This document shows, piece after piece, positions 17,602 through 27,934 of a DNA stretch of 64,000 nt. The stretch spans positions 46,636 through 110,635 of the forward strand of contig DLJZ01000001.1 in the NCBI GenBank assembly GCA_002478865.1. Reading direction: 5' to 3'. Every line of letters starts with the position of its first letter. Position 1 is the first letter of the stretch. This DNA comes from Hungatella sp. UBA7603 (lineage in GTDB: Bacteria > Bacillota > Clostridia > Lachnospirales > Lachnospiraceae). The notes below the pieces were generated by a model that saw only the letters and a list, made by a program, of their open reading frames with translations, did no database searches and was not told the DNA's origin. Made by a program: the position numbers and the translations under genes.

Positions 17602-18912
17602 ATGGAGAAGCCAGTGAATACAGCACAAAAAATAAAAGCACTGTCAAGGCACCCTTTAATTGAGTTACTAAAAAATAACAAAGGAAATCCAAGAACTCTA
17701 ATCTTAATGGAGCCTCTATGGGGAATTCCATATAACTTAATTGCACCTTTTGCCACACTATACATGTATACGCAGGGAATCACTGACGTTCAAATCGGAC
17801 TGATTTTGTCGATCGCTATGTTTGTGCAGGTTCTTTTTTCCTTCTTTGGAGGTATCATCACTGATAAGCTAGGGCGGAAATTTACGACCATGATGGGAGA
17901 TTTCTTTGGCTGGGGAATTGCTTGTCTGGTATGGGCAATTTCGGGTAACTTTTGGCTCTTTTTAATTGCAGTTTTGTTTAACAGTTTTGAACAGATTAAC
18001 CAGACCGCATGGTATTGCTTATTGATTGAAGATGCAGATTCAAAGGATTTATTAGGAATATATACCTGGGTCAATATAGGTGGTCTGGTTGCTATCTTTT
18101 TTGCGCCAATTTCGGGATTGTTGATTAATTCCTTTACCGTAGTTCCGGTTGTCCGTGTTTTATATGTTGTCTTTGCTGTAAACATGATGATTAAGGTGAT
18201 TATTACTTTTCGGCATTGTGAGGAAACACGGCAAGGAAAGATTCGTATGGCTGAAACGAAAGATACCTCAGTTTTACATATGTTATTTGAATACAAGGAT
18301 CTGATACCCAAAGTACTTATGAACAAAGAAATTATGAAAGTCCTTATTGTCTCTGTGATTTTACATATAACAAATCTTATCAGTACCAACTTCTTTAGCT
18401 TGTATGTAACACAAAGACTGGGCATAGCAGATCGTTATTTGGCTTTTTTCCCTATTCTAAATGCGGCTGTGATGCTGATTTTCATGATAGGAATACAGCA
18501 CCGCCTGGAATCTGTGAAATTCCGGATACCTATGTGGATTGGTCTGGTATTATATGCGGCTTGCTCGATTCTTCTGATACTGACTCCGATAGGCAGTATG
18601 CCGTTTATTATTATATATGTCTTTGTAGCGGCGGTAGCCAGTGCCCTTGTGGTGCCGCGTAAAGATGCCTTGCTCCAGTTGAACATTAATCCAAAGGAGC
18701 GTGCTCGCATTAATGCGTTGATCATGTCCTTTACCATTGCATTTGCCTCTCCATTTGGCTATTTAGCCGGCTGGTTATCAAGCATTGATCGCCGCTTGCC
18801 ATTTGTGTTTACATTTACCATTTACATTGTAGCAATCATTATTGTTGGTCGGATTCGTAATCCTGAATTTTCTAACGAGATTAGGGAAGATGATGGGAAT
18901 CAGTTATTATAA
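17602..18912 (+). CDS. Major facilitator superfamily permease
   Basis: 436 residues with about 12 hydrophobic helices. The MFS loop 2-3 motif appears as GGIITDKLGRKFTTMMGD. A GTG 12 bases further in (17614) has a better-spaced GGAG and could be the real start. Substrate cannot be told. It lies upstream of a two-component/ABC module on the same strand but 84 bases separate them, so a shared transcript is only possible. Confidence 0.85.
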   Translation: MEKPVNTAQKIKALSRHPLIELLKNNKGNPRTLILMEPLWGIPYNLIAPFATLYMYTQGITDVQIGLILSIAMFVQVLFSFFGGIITDKLGRKFTTMMGDFFGWGIACLVWAISGNFWLFLIAVLFNSFEQINQTAWYCLLIEDADSKDLLGIYTWVNIGGLVAIFFAPISGLLINSFTVVPVVRVLYVVFAVNMMIKVIITFRHCEETRQGKIRMAETKDTSVLHMLFEYKDLIPKVLMNKEIMKVLIVSVILHITNLISTNFFSLYVTQRLGIADRYLAFFPILNAAVMLIFMIGIQHRLESVKFRIPMWIGLVLYAACSILLILTPIGSMPFIIIYVFVAAVASALVVPRKDALLQLNINPKERARINALIMSFTIAFASPFGYLAGWLSSIDRRLPFVFTFTIYIVAIIIVGRIRNPEFSNEIREDDGNQLL

Positions 18913-18996
18913 ACATGGAAACAATAGCTTTATTTACGCAGAATACTTTCATTTTTCTGATATTATTCTGTACTTGCTAGGAAGGAAAATTGAAAG

Positions 18997-19692
18997 ATGA
19001 AAATATTATTGGTGGAAGACGATAAAGAAATCAGTGAGATGTTAATCGATTTTCTTCAGATGGAAGGTTTTGAAGTACAAAGTTCCTTTGATGGAGAGCA
19101 AGCAGTAAAAATATTTTTCAGCGGGTCTTATGACCTGGTGATTTTGGATTTAATGCTGCCCAAAATCAGCGGGCTGGAGGTCATGAAGCGGATCAGAAAG
19201 GAAAGTGTGGTTCCTATTATAATTTTGTCCGCTAAGGATACGGAATCGGACAAGATTTTTGGATTGGGACTGGGGGCGGATGATTATATTACGAAACCAT
19301 TTTCTCTTACGGAGGTGCTTGCCAGAGTGAAGGCAAATTTGAGGCGTACCACCCAGTATTCTTCCGGTGGGGAAGCTACCTCTGTTTGTCTTAATCTAGG
19401 AGATTTGGAGATGAATCTGGAAAGTCACACAGTGCACAAAAATGGGCTGGCAGTGGACTTAACAGCAAAGGAATATGAAATTCTTCGTCTGCTTCTTTCC
19501 AATCCGAAAAAGGTTTATACCAAGGCACAGCTTTATTCTTCCATATGGCAGGATGATTACTTAGGTGATGAAAATGCCGTTAATGTTCATATTAGCCGTC
19601 TTCGAACAAAGATTGAGGATGATCCCAGAAGACCGAAATATATTCTTACCGTTTGGGGAATTGGATACAAGCTGGGAAGTTTAAAGGAGTGA
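18997..19692 (+). CDS. OmpR/PhoB family response regulator
   Basis: 231 residues: receiver domain with the acidic pocket (VEDD near residue 8), phospho-acceptor Asp in DLVILDLMLPK, Thr/Ser and Lys in ILSAKDTE and ITKPFS. Then a winged-helix output domain (LTAKEYEILRLLLSNPKKV, RTKIEDDPRRPKYILTVWG). GGAAGG precedes the ATG. Four bases separate its stop from the kinase start. With the kinase and ABC transporter it forms a module typical of cell-envelope peptide sensing and detoxification. Confidence 0.93.
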   Translation: MKILLVEDDKEISEMLIDFLQMEGFEVQSSFDGEQAVKIFFSGSYDLVILDLMLPKISGLEVMKRIRKESVVPIIILSAKDTESDKIFGLGLGADDYITKPFSLTEVLARVKANLRRTTQYSSGGEATSVCLNLGDLEMNLESHTVHKNGLAVDLTAKEYEILRLLLSNPKKVYTKAQLYSSIWQDDYLGDENAVNVHISRLRTKIEDDPRRPKYILTVWGIGYKLGSLKE

Positions 19693-19696
19693 AGTC

Positions 19697-20566
19697 ATGT
19701 CCTTATTAAATAAAAAGATTTTAATACAAGTTCAAAACATTGCTGATGAACTGAAACGAATTTTAGATGAAAATACGGATGAAAAAGTGATGATATTTAC
19801 GGAAGATAAGGAAATTAAACATCTTCTGGAACAGATCAACCGCACGTTGGAAGACAGGCAAAATGCAAATGCCGGTTATCGCAGATCGGTATTAAACACC
19901 AAACGAATGCTTTCTAATATTTCTCATGATTTAAAGACTCCCCTGACCGTTATCATCGGTTATTTGGAAATGCTTTTGATGCAGGAAACGCTTGAAAAGG
20001 ATATGGTAAGAAAGGTTTCTCATAAAGCCAACGAATTAAAGGAACAGATTGACCGTTTTTTCACACTTGCTAAACTAGAAGCAGGAGACACGATACTGAC
20101 TATGTCCAAAATAAACTTAAATGAATATTGCAGGGAAACCATAGTTGATTTTTATAATATCTTAACGGAGAAAGAATTTGAAGTGAACATAAACATTCCC
20201 GACCCTCCTGTGTTTGTTTATGCGGACCCAGAAGCATTGGGACGTATTCTTTATAATCTGATTAGTAATGCTGTCCGCTATGGAGATGCAGGGCATTACC
20301 TGGGACTGACCCTTCGGAGGGAGGACAACTTTGTCTTTGTGGATGTCATTGACCATGGAAAGGGCATTGCATCTTCAGAAATACCCCGTGTATTTGACCG
20401 TCTCTATACGTTAGAAGATTCCAGGAACCGGGAGATCCAAGGCAATGGGTTAGGTCTTACCATAGCAAGAAGTCTGGCAGAAAAAATCAATGGCACACTA
20501 ACTTTAAAAAGTATTCAGAATGAGGAAACCATATTCACTTTAAAACTCCAGCAGTTCAATTATTGA
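19697..20566 (+). CDS. Sensor histidine kinase without transmembrane segments
   Basis: 289 residues. The H-box is NISHDLKTPLTVIIGYLEML, and the ATPase core shows YNLISNAVRYG (N-box), DHGKGI (G1) and GNGLGLTIARSL (G2). No membrane helix or extracellular sensor is visible, so the signal likely comes through the neighbouring ABC permease, as proposed for Bce-type systems (inference). It lies directly after its response regulator with a GGAG site. Confidence 0.91.
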   Translation: MSLLNKKILIQVQNIADELKRILDENTDEKVMIFTEDKEIKHLLEQINRTLEDRQNANAGYRRSVLNTKRMLSNISHDLKTPLTVIIGYLEMLLMQETLEKDMVRKVSHKANELKEQIDRFFTLAKLEAGDTILTMSKINLNEYCRETIVDFYNILTEKEFEVNINIPDPPVFVYADPEALGRILYNLISNAVRYGDAGHYLGLTLRREDNFVFVDVIDHGKGIASSEIPRVFDRLYTLEDSRNREIQGNGLGLTIARSLAEKINGTLTLKSIQNEETIFTLKLQQFNY

Positions 20567-20660
20567 AATTTTTCTTGCACGAAAGAAATTCGTAAGATTT
20601 ATTCAAGAGTTTTGAAGAAATCACATGCTAGAATTTTGGATATGGAAAGGAAGTGACAAA

Positions 20661-21587
20661 ATGCAGACAATTTTAACAACAGATCATTTAAACAAACAAT
20701 TTGGTGCGGAAACCATTGTATCCGATTTAAACATGCATATTGCCAAAGGAGAAATCTATGGCTTTCTTGGGCCAAACGGCGCAGGTAAAACAACGGTGAT
20801 GAAGATGATCACCAACCAGTGGAAACCAACTTCAGGAGATATCATTTTATTTGGTGAGAAACTGCTCCCTGATTCATATTCATTTTTAAAGCGTATGGGA
20901 AGTATGATTGAGTTTCCGGTGTTTTACAATGAACTGACGGCCAAAGAGAATTTAAAACTCCACTGTGAATATATGGGTTATTACAGTCCTGACAGTGTGG
21001 AAAAGGCATTGTCCCTGCTATCTCTGTCAGATACTAGAGGAAAAAAGGTGAAGGAATTTTCACTTGGAATGAAACAGCGATTGGGTATTGCAAGAGCCGT
21101 TCTTACAAAGCCGGAATTTTTGGTATTAGACGAACCCACCAATGGCCTTGATCCGGCAGGTATGAAACAGCTCCGTGATCTGTTCCTGATGCTGTGCAAA
21201 GAGTATGGAATGACCATTCTTATTTCCAGCCATTTGCTTTCTGAAATCGAAAGCATTGCACATACCATAGGAATCATTCACAAAGGCAGGCTGGTAAGAG
21301 AAATTTCTATGAAAGAGATTTCGGATAAGGGGCTTGAGTATCTGGAAATTAAAACGCCGGAGACAGCAAAGGCGTCTTATATTTTTACAGACCGTCTTAA
21401 TATTTCAAATTTTAAAGTGTTAAATGACAATCGCATCAGGGTCTATGACAAACAAGCCACGTCCCAGGAGATAATGAAGGCGTTAACAGAAAATCAGATT
21501 GTAATTCATGGGTTCCATTCCCAGTCAGAGTCTTTGGAAGAGTATTTTCTAAAAGTCACAGGAGGTGAAAGCGAATGTGGAAATTAA
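20661..21587 (+). CDS. ABC transporter ATP-binding protein (BcrA/lantibiotic-export-type)
   Basis: 308 residues from ATG 20661, preceded by AAAGGAAG; an ATG at 20625 is less likely. Walker A GPNGAGKTT, signature FSLGMKQRL, Walker B LVLDEPTNGLDPAG and switch His in SSHLLSE are intact. The extra C-terminal region of about 80 residues is usual in BcrA/CcmA-type drug and bacteriocin transporters. Its 3' end overlaps the permease gene by 13 bases. Confidence 0.9.
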   Translation: MQTILTTDHLNKQFGAETIVSDLNMHIAKGEIYGFLGPNGAGKTTVMKMITNQWKPTSGDIILFGEKLLPDSYSFLKRMGSMIEFPVFYNELTAKENLKLHCEYMGYYSPDSVEKALSLLSLSDTRGKKVKEFSLGMKQRLGIARAVLTKPEFLVLDEPTNGLDPAGMKQLRDLFLMLCKEYGMTILISSHLLSEIESIAHTIGIIHKGRLVREISMKEISDKGLEYLEIKTPETAKASYIFTDRLNISNFKVLNDNRIRVYDKQATSQEIMKALTENQIVIHGFHSQSESLEEYFLKVTGGESECGN

Positions 21588-22276
21588 TTTTGCTGGAATG
21601 GAAGAAGAATGATACGAAAAAATATGTTATAAATCAGGCTATTGTAATTGCAGTCCTTGGACTTATTTTATTTGCTATGTGCTATTTGGTTCCGATTGAT
21701 ACCGAAGCAGGAATACCGGATTCCGTACCGGAAATAGAGAATATGGCAGCGCAGATTGATTTGCTTACGAATCTTTCATTTTTGATTTTTACTTCAGCCA
21801 TGCTGTCTTCCTTTATTATCAAGGCATATAAAAATAAAACTCAGAGCCTTATGTTTAGCTATCCCATCTCCAGGAAAAAAATAATTCTATCTCAAATGAT
21901 GGCAGTATGGATTATCTGTGTAGCAGCTCTTTTTCTTGGAAAACTGCTGATTTATCTACTATTGTATTTGACCTCCTTGGTAACGGACGGTTTTCCGCTT
22001 GGTTATGATATGACAAGTGTAAGTTTTTATATACAGATTATCTTAAAGACGGTTCTTACCGTGTCCTTGGGCTTTATTACTTTGTATATAGGGAAAAAGA
22101 TGAGGTCATCAAAGGCAGCAATTATTTCTTCCTTTTTATTGTTTTTTGTTATGAATGGAAACATAGGAGACTTGTCTTTAAGGGGAAATACAATTCTACC
22201 AGTCTTGTTATTAGGTGTTTCTCTGCTTTGCGGATTTCTTACAATGCACAACGTTGAAAAAGAAGATATAATGTAA
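21575..22276 (+). CDS. ABC-2 type permease
   Basis: 233 residues with about six hydrophobic helices. AFTSAM-like membrane start (LLTNLSFLIFTSAMLSSFII) and a short cytoplasmic SYPISRKKIILSQMM loop, as in lantibiotic-immunity/ABC-2 permeases. GGAGGTGA lies five bases before the ATG inside the ATPase gene. It is the last gene of the regulator-kinase-ATPase-permease run and a terminator follows. Confidence 0.82.
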   Translation: MWKLILLEWKKNDTKKYVINQAIVIAVLGLILFAMCYLVPIDTEAGIPDSVPEIENMAAQIDLLTNLSFLIFTSAMLSSFIIKAYKNKTQSLMFSYPISRKKIILSQMMAVWIICVAALFLGKLLIYLLLYLTSLVTDGFPLGYDMTSVSFYIQIILKTVLTVSLGFITLYIGKKMRSSKAAIISSFLLFFVMNGNIGDLSLRGNTILPVLLLGVSLLCGFLTMHNVEKEDIM

Positions 22277-22316
22277 ATTACTGTACGAATAAGACTGTAT
22301 TTAGTTTATAAGATTT

Positions 22317-22355
22317 GGGCTATCGCATGGAAAAAATAGTGCGGTAGTCCTTTTT
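22317..22355 (+). terminator. Terminator after the two-component/ABC module
   Basis: GGGCTATCGCA pairs with TGCGGTAGTCC (with G-U pairs) around AAAAAATAG-type loop and is followed by TTTTT. Downstream to 22555 only AT-rich leader DNA of the cellulase gene is seen. Confidence 0.75.
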
Positions 22356-22555
22356 ACATAGTCCTACCGGTTATATGATTAATCTGCTTTATAATCACCT
22401 AATGAAAACTATCATGAAATAACTATAACTTAGTTTACAAATTAACTTTTTATTTCTTTTTATAGTATGTAACTGAAAAATATATAAAACGCCGGCAACA
22501 TATTTAATCAGTTATATCCTAACTAAATGTTAAAAATCTAAAGGAGGAAATAAAA

Positions 22556-24505
22556 ATGAATGTTAATTCTTCAGGAAAAACTTTTACTAAGGAACATGAA
22601 AATATGGGTGATAATCCCAACTTAACAGGGCTTGAATCTGCAAAAGCGCAGACAAATTATAATTACGGAGAAGCATTACAAAAAGCAATCATGTTTTATG
22701 AGTTCCAGCGCTCCGGAAAACTTCCGAAAACCATTCGAAATAACTGGAGAGGAGATTCCGGTCTGACGGATGGAGCTGACGCCGGACTTGATCTGACCGG
22801 TGGTTGGCACGATGCAGGTGATCATCCGAAATTCAACCTACCGTTGGCGTACACTGCGGCTATGTTAGCCTGGAGTGTTTATGAATCAAGGGCTGCCTTA
22901 AAACAGAGTGGTCAGCTTGATTACCTGCTAGAGGAAATCAAGTGGGCAACCGACTATTTGATAAAATGCCATCCATCTGCCAATGTATTCTACTATCAGG
23001 TAGGTGACGGCAATGCTGATCATTCCTGGTGGGGACCTGCCGAGGTTATGCAGATGGCACGTCCATCCTTTAAGGTGGATTTAGCAAGGCCCGGTTCTTC
23101 CGTAGTAGCTGGGTCAGCAGCAGCTTTAGCTGCCGCAGGTGCTATATTTACAGAGAGCAATCCGACTTATGCAGCAGAATGCCTCCGTCATGCCAAAGAG
23201 CTCTTTGCTTTTGCAGATGCCACCAAGAGTGATGCAGGTTATACCGCAGCCAATGGTTTTTACACCTCCTACAGTGGTTTTTATGATGAACTTAGCTGGG
23301 CAGGTACCTGGCTGTATCTTGCAACAGGAGAAACCACTTACCTAAACAAAGCAGAATCCTATGTGGGAAACTGGGGAACAGAATCCCAGTCCTCTATCTT
23401 TGCTTACAAATGGGCTCATAACTGGGATGATGTACATTATGGCACAGAAATCCTCCTTGCCAGAATCACAAACAAAGCGATCTATAAGACAGCATCAGAA
23501 ATGCATTTGGATTACTGGTCCACCGGTTATAACGGAGAACGTGTCTCCTATACACCAAAAGGCCTTGCCTGGCTTGATTCCTGGGGAGCTTTGCGCTATG
23601 CTACTACCACAGCTTTCTTAGCAAGTGTTTATGCAGACTGGTCCGGTTGTACCGCTTCCAAGGTAACTGCGTATAATACCTTTGCCAAGCAGCAGGTGGA
23701 TTATGCACTGGGTAGCGCAGGACATAGTTTTGTGGTTGGATTTGGTGAAAATCCTCCAAAGAGACCTCACCACAGAACGGCTCACAGTTCTTGGGCTGAC
23801 AGTCAGACAGTTCCCAATTATCACAGACATACAATTTACGGTGCTTTAGTTGGAGGTCCCGGAAGAGATGACAGCTACAACGATGATATCGGTAATTATG
23901 TAAACAATGAGATTGCCTGCGATTACAATGCAGGATTTGTAGGTGCCCTTGCTAAATTATACGGTGTGTACGGCGGAATGCCAATTGCTGACTTTAAAGC
24001 AATCGAACCGGTAACCAATGATGAGTACTTTGTAGAAGCAGGAATCAATGCCTCCGGCAATAATTTTATTGAAATCAAGGCACTTTTAAACAACCGCTCT
24101 GGCTGGCCTGCTAAAATGGGAGATAAGCTGTCCTTTAAATACTTCATCGATATTTCAGAAGTGAAAAAGTTGGGATATAAAGCTTCTGATATTACAGTAA
24201 ATACCAATTACAATAACGGGGCTGTGGTATCCAAATTACTGCCATGGAATGAAGCGTCCAATATCTATTATGTCAATGCAGATTTTACCGGAACCAAGAT
24301 TTATCCTGGCGGACAGTCTGCTTACAGAAAAGAAGTACAGTTTCGGATTGCAGCGCCAACCGCAGTAACCTGGAACAATGCCAATGATTTTTCCTATACG
24401 GACCTTTCTGGAGCTACCTCTGGAAATACCGTTAAAACAGCATATATTCCGGTATATGATGCAGGAGTAAAAGTATTTGGCAAAGAACCCGGCAGTACCG
24501 TATAG
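22556..24505 (+). CDS. GH9 endoglucanase with CBM3, no signal peptide
   Basis: 649 residues: GH9 catalytic domain (about 32-470) and a C-terminal family 3 carbohydrate-binding module (about 490-640). Active-site motifs are present: [15 protein letters not shown] with the Asp pair, HHRTAHSSW, and [16 protein letters not shown] with the general acid Glu. This GH9-CBM3c layout is that of processive endoglucanases. The strong AAAGGAGG site fixes the ATG at 22556, and an in-frame TAA lies 12 codons upstream. The N-terminus ([18 protein letters not shown]) is hydrophilic, so no Sec signal exists, which is odd for a cellulase. Flanked by terminators, single gene. Confidence 0.93.
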   Translation: MNVNSSGKTFTKEHENMGDNPNLTGLESAKAQTNYNYGEALQKAIMFYEFQRSGKLPKTIRNNWRGDSGLTDGADAGLDLTGGWHDAGDHPKFNLPLAYTAAMLAWSVYESRAALKQSGQLDYLLEEIKWATDYLIKCHPSANVFYYQVGDGNADHSWWGPAEVMQMARPSFKVDLARPGSSVVAGSAAALAAAGAIFTESNPTYAAECLRHAKELFAFADATKSDAGYTAANGFYTSYSGFYDELSWAGTWLYLATGETTYLNKAESYVGNWGTESQSSIFAYKWAHNWDDVHYGTEILLARITNKAIYKTASEMHLDYWSTGYNGERVSYTPKGLAWLDSWGALRYATTTAFLASVYADWSGCTASKVTAYNTFAKQQVDYALGSAGHSFVVGFGENPPKRPHHRTAHSSWADSQTVPNYHRHTIYGALVGGPGRDDSYNDDIGNYVNNEIACDYNAGFVGALAKLYGVYGGMPIADFKAIEPVTNDEYFVEAGINASGNNFIEIKALLNNRSGWPAKMGDKLSFKYFIDISEVKKLGYKASDITVNTNYNNGAVVSKLLPWNEASNIYYVNADFTGTKIYPGGQSAYRKEVQFRIAAPTAVTWNNANDFSYTDLSGATSGNTVKTAYIPVYDAGVKVFGKEPGSTV

Positions 24506-24647
24506 TTCCACTATGAAAATTGGGCATGAGAAGTATACATAGCTGTTGATATGCTTTAGAAAAAGATTGCTGATTAAATGAGTAGTGAGAGCGAATGATA
24601 TGTGTTTGTTGATAGACATTCTGGGCGTTCTGATATTCGACTTATTA

Positions 24648-24688
24648 AATCCTCAAACCAGGTATCATCTGGTTTGGGGATTTTTTTA
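24648..24688 (+). terminator. Terminator after the cellulase gene
   Basis: AATCCTCAAACCAG pairs with CTGGTTTGGGGATT over 14 bp with one G-U type mismatch, then TTTTTT. Confidence 0.88.
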
Positions 24689-24718
24689 TAGTCATGAACA
24701 GATATTTCTAAAATATCA

Positions 24719-25211
24719 TTGAACGATTATAGGAACATGGTATCCATTGTAAGTCAGCAGATTTATCTTTTTAATGATACAATCAGGAATAATATTTGCC
24801 TTTATAAAGATGTAAGTGAGGAAGATATAGAAGTTGCGTGCAGGGACAGCGGGTTAGACGATTTCTTAAAGGAGGTATCTTTAGATTATATTGTGGGACA
24901 AAATGGTTCAATGCTTTCAGGAGGGCAGAAGCAGAAAAATTGCACTCGCCAGGGCATTGGTACATGAAAGACCTATCCCATTATTTGATGAAGTTACTTC
25001 TAATACAGATGTTTATTCCGAGAACCAGATAAATAGGTTACTGCATACCAGGTAAAAAGACAAAACAGTAATTATGGTTACTCACAGGCAAGAAATCCTA
25101 AAAAAGGTGGATCAAATCATTATATTAAAAGATGGAGTTATTGCCAATAGAGGAATGTATAAGGAGTTAATAAATAAAAATAACGAACTAGGTGCAATGT
25201 TGCCTCTTTGA
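24719..25211 (+). pseudogene. 3' fragment of an ABC exporter ATPase gene, frameshifted
   Basis: The stretch begins inside the Q-loop region (MVSIVSQQIYLFNDTIRNNI) and runs through the signature LSGGQKQ, where a shift at about 24940 is needed to continue KIALARALVHERP, the Walker B LFDEVTSN and the switch His in VIMVTHRQEILKK. An in-frame TAA follows the HTR residues at about 25053. No Walker A or membrane domain exists upstream. It ends at a TGA at 25209-25211. Confidence 0.85.
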
Positions 25212-25262
25212 CTTGCAGAATAGGCGTAAATAAATTATTTACGCCATACTCTTTACCTAGAG

Positions 25263-26522
25263 CTAACAGTTATATTCTAGGGCTTCGTCCAAGAAATCGA
25301 ACTGTACCTGGAACCGCAACGCAAAATTGTTGATTTGGCAATGGAAATCGGCACCATCCTCTACTTTCCCTATCCACATAGCCTTCTTCTTGGAAGACGC
25401 TTTTTCATAACACTCCGTTGCCTGCCTCACAACCTCCGGACCCTCAGATTCGGCGCGAATAGACAGGAAAGCACACTTGAGATCTCGCGGATCCAGTTCC
25501 ATATTATTTTCTGTTGCAGGCAGCCATTCTACAATGCTGTCGAAGCCATGCATCCAACTAACTCGATTCAGTGTTACTCGAGACAGCCACGGTAAACTAT
25601 TAATAATATTCTTGGACTCTTGTGCATCCCCCATAATAAACGGAGGCATAACACCATTTTTAATCACGAGTGGCCAAGAATATAATGGTGCACTGGCAAC
25701 TAACGCAGCAAAACGATCATCATTAGCCGCATTGAACGTACTCTTCATACCACCATAACTATCGCCGCATACGACCAGCCGTTTCGCATCTACGTCAGGA
25801 CGGGCAACGAGAAAATCAGTTGCGGCATGATAGGCACCTAACAAATCAACTTTTGGGAAGTTCTTTGCTGTAATCTCGGGGTTATAGGACCTTGGTTGTA
25901 CATCATAGGGAAGATCTACGAGCAATGCGTTATAACCTCGATCAATGGCTTCTTTCCCTCCAAGGAAGAATGTGTCCTCTTTATGTGATTCTCCACCGTT
26001 ATGGAAAAGGATTGTTGGTTTTGGCTTGTTACTGTTCTCAGCCTTTAGAAAAATTCCCGGAAACTTATAGCCTTTGTATTCAATTTCCACAAACTCATGA
26101 TTTATCGTTTTAGACATAGCGTCAAGATATTTCTTGAAGCACTCTACAGTCTTAAAATAGACTGGAAAGAAATCCGCATCTGTGGGATCTATTGCGCAAT
26201 AGGATGCTCGGTAGTACCCAAAGGCTCGTAAGAACGCTTGTCCAGCGCTAATTCGATGTCCTTTTTTCAGGCAGTCTTCACCAATTGCTTCAATCTTTTT
26301 TGCCTCTTTCTCAAATTCCTCTTTCCAGCTCACAGCAGACTTTGCATCAACTTTGCGAGCGACTTTAAACAACTCACCTGGCGTGCAAGCACCATAAGCG
26401 ATCCATCCAACAAACCATTGAAATATAAAATCCAGATCCTCGTCTTCGGGGTCCATAAAGAAGAGCCTGCTTTCCGAATTCATGCGTTCAGCTAATATCT
26501 CATTATTTTTTACTGATGACAT
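25263..26522 (-). CDS. Alpha/beta hydrolase (FrsA/dihydropseudooxynicotine hydrolase-like)
   Basis: 419 residues. A helical N-terminal domain of about 150 residues is followed by an alpha/beta hydrolase core with nucleophile elbow CGDSYGGMKS and oxyanion FHNGGESHKED. A likely catalytic His is in DGADFHCQIN near the C-terminus. This helical-cap layout is that of DUF1100/FrsA-like and 2,6-dihydropseudooxynicotine hydrolase-like esterases or C-C hydrolases. AAAAGGAGATG precedes the ATG. A MarR gene lies upstream on the same strand. Confidence 0.8.
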   Translation of the reverse strand: MSSVKNNEILAERMNSESRLFFMDPEDEDLDFIFQWFVGWIAYGACTPGELFKVARKVDAKSAVSWKEEFEKEAKKIEAIGEDCLKKGHRISAGQAFLRAFGYYRASYCAIDPTDADFFPVYFKTVECFKKYLDAMSKTINHEFVEIEYKGYKFPGIFLKAENSNKPKPTILFHNGGESHKEDTFFLGGKEAIDRGYNALLVDLPYDVQPRSYNPEITAKNFPKVDLLGAYHAATDFLVARPDVDAKRLVVCGDSYGGMKSTFNAANDDRFAALVASAPLYSWPLVIKNGVMPPFIMGDAQESKNIINSLPWLSRVTLNRVSWMHGFDSIVEWLPATENNMELDPRDLKCAFLSIRAESEGPEVVRQATECYEKASSKKKAMWIGKVEDGADFHCQINNFALRFQVQFDFLDEALEYNC

Positions 26523-26707
26523 TTCTCACATCTCCTTTTCTAAAAAATATTTTCATTATCTGTTGTATAAGATCTTTCAGAATCTAATCCTTGCTCTTAA
26601 ATAAGTAATAAATAAAGGCTTTATATACCTCCTTCCTGGCAGGCGATTTCATCCACCCGAGCCCCGTCAATAATTATTTTTGCAAAGAATGCCGTAATCA
26701 ATCAAAA

Positions 26708-27181
26708 TCAATCGTTTAGACGACGTTCCCCTTGAGCAATCATCTGTGTCATACCCCGGGTTACCATTTCCAGAAAATCAGAAATCAACTGTGTTTCTTT
26801 CTGATCCAAGCCTGTTGTAAACTCTTGCCAAACTTCCCACATGCACTCATGGTGTTTTTGATGCCCTGCACAGATTTGTTCTCCTAGAGGAGTAAGACGG
26901 GAAAAAACCTCCTTTCGATTACCGTCTTTTTTGTAAGACTCGATTAGTTCTTTATCTAGCAGCTTCTTTGTACCTTGGCTCACCGCTCCGCTGGTTATTT
27001 CCAAATAAGCAGCCAGTTCTCTTACATTTGCTCCCTCTTGGGCCTTTATGGCCTCCAAAAGGTGAATCTCTGAATGGGAAAGCAAGAAATCACCCCCATA
27101 GGACCAAGGTGTTTGCATCTCCTGAATCATCAGGTTACCCATCTGATAAAATTGTTCTATTAAATGTTCTTTGTTTTTCAT
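26708..27181 (-). CDS. MarR family transcriptional regulator
   Basis: 157 residues from the ATG at 27181 (a TTG at 27202 is in frame but lies inside a direct repeat that looks like an operator). DNA-binding region NVRELAAYLEITSGAVSQGT, wing RKEVFSRLTPLGEQI. It lies upstream of the esterase gene on the same strand, 185 bases away. It could regulate that gene and itself. Confidence 0.85.
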   Translation of the reverse strand: MKNKEHLIEQFYQMGNLMIQEMQTPWSYGGDFLLSHSEIHLLEAIKAQEGANVRELAAYLEITSGAVSQGTKKLLDKELIESYKKDGNRKEVFSRLTPLGEQICAGHQKHHECMWEVWQEFTTGLDQKETQLISDFLEMVTRGMTQMIAQGERRLND

Positions 27182-27208
27182 AGTAACTAAATGATATAGC
27201 AACTAAAT
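27182..27208 (-). promoter_or_regulatory. Direct repeats upstream of the MarR gene
   Basis: AGTAACTAAAT (27182-27192) and AGCAACTAAAT (27198-27208) recur with a 16-bp period immediately before the start codon. Location suggests autoregulation. Confidence 0.45.
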
Positions 27209-27337
27209 AATAATGTCAAGAAGTTTTAATTTTAGTTTTTACCCAGCCAATCCAAAAAGATACCATCCTGCTATTGTATCAAAAGATATAATTGATAGAG
27301 TGTAAGAGGAAATGAAGTGTTTTTAAATCTGAAAATG

Positions 27338-27346
27338 TGTTATAAT
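27338..27346 (+). promoter_or_regulatory. Extended -10 promoter for the deformylase gene
   Basis: TGTTATAAT is a perfect extended -10 (TG-N-TATAAT). The region 17 bases upstream (TGTTTT) is a poor -35, consistent with an extended -10 promoter. Confidence 0.5.
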
Positions 27347-27426
27347 TTATACGTGAAAAATAAACTATGGTGTAATTTAAATAATATCTATTACAACTAT
27401 ATTGATCGAATGAAAGAGGGTTTGAA

Positions 27427-27837
27427 ATGATTAGATCAGTAATGAAGGATGTCATTTTCCTGAATCAGAAGTCAGAACTGGCAACGGAAGCGGACATGCA
27501 GGTGGTTCAGGATTTGCTTGATACTTTAAAAGCGAATGAAGCAGGCTGTGTAGGAATGGCGGCTAACATGATTGGTGTCAAAAAGAGAATAATAGCAGTG
27601 AGTATGGGCTTTGCTAATATTGCCATGATTAATCCAATGATTGTAAAAAAGTCTGGTGAATACGAGACGGAAGAAGGCTGTCTTTCTTTGATTGGAGTTC
27701 GTAAGACTAAGAGATATAAGGATATCGAGGTGGATTTTCAGGATACGAATTTCAATAAACAGAGTCAGAAGTTTACTGGTTGGATTGCACAGATTATACA
27801 ACATGAAATTGACCATTGCGATGGCATCGTGATATAG
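27427..27837 (+). CDS. def: Peptide deformylase
   Basis: 136 residues with the three deformylase motifs: GCVGMAANMIG (motif 1, normally G-x-G-x-A-A-x-Q, here Asn for Gln), EGCLS (motif 2, metal Cys) and QHEIDHCDGI (motif 3, metal His pair and catalytic Glu). It should remove the formyl group from new proteins. The Gln to Asn change in motif 1 and short length mark it as a divergent, probably secondary, deformylase. AGAGGG precedes the ATG. Confidence 0.88.
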   Translation: MIRSVMKDVIFLNQKSELATEADMQVVQDLLDTLKANEAGCVGMAANMIGVKKRIIAVSMGFANIAMINPMIVKKSGEYETEEGCLSLIGVRKTKRYKDIEVDFQDTNFNKQSQKFTGWIAQIIQHEIDHCDGIVI

Positions 27838-27934
27838 GAGAATAGGTTTTGATGGAAATTGTAACAGTGAAATGAATACTAGAAAAGCGGAAGAGAAGTA
27901 TTTATATTTAACATAAGAATTAGGAGGACAGATT

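Noticed and set aside
23139..24207. Several frames on both strands inside the cellulase gene
   Set aside because: All overlap a conserved GH9 gene in the correct frame and lack ribosome sites.
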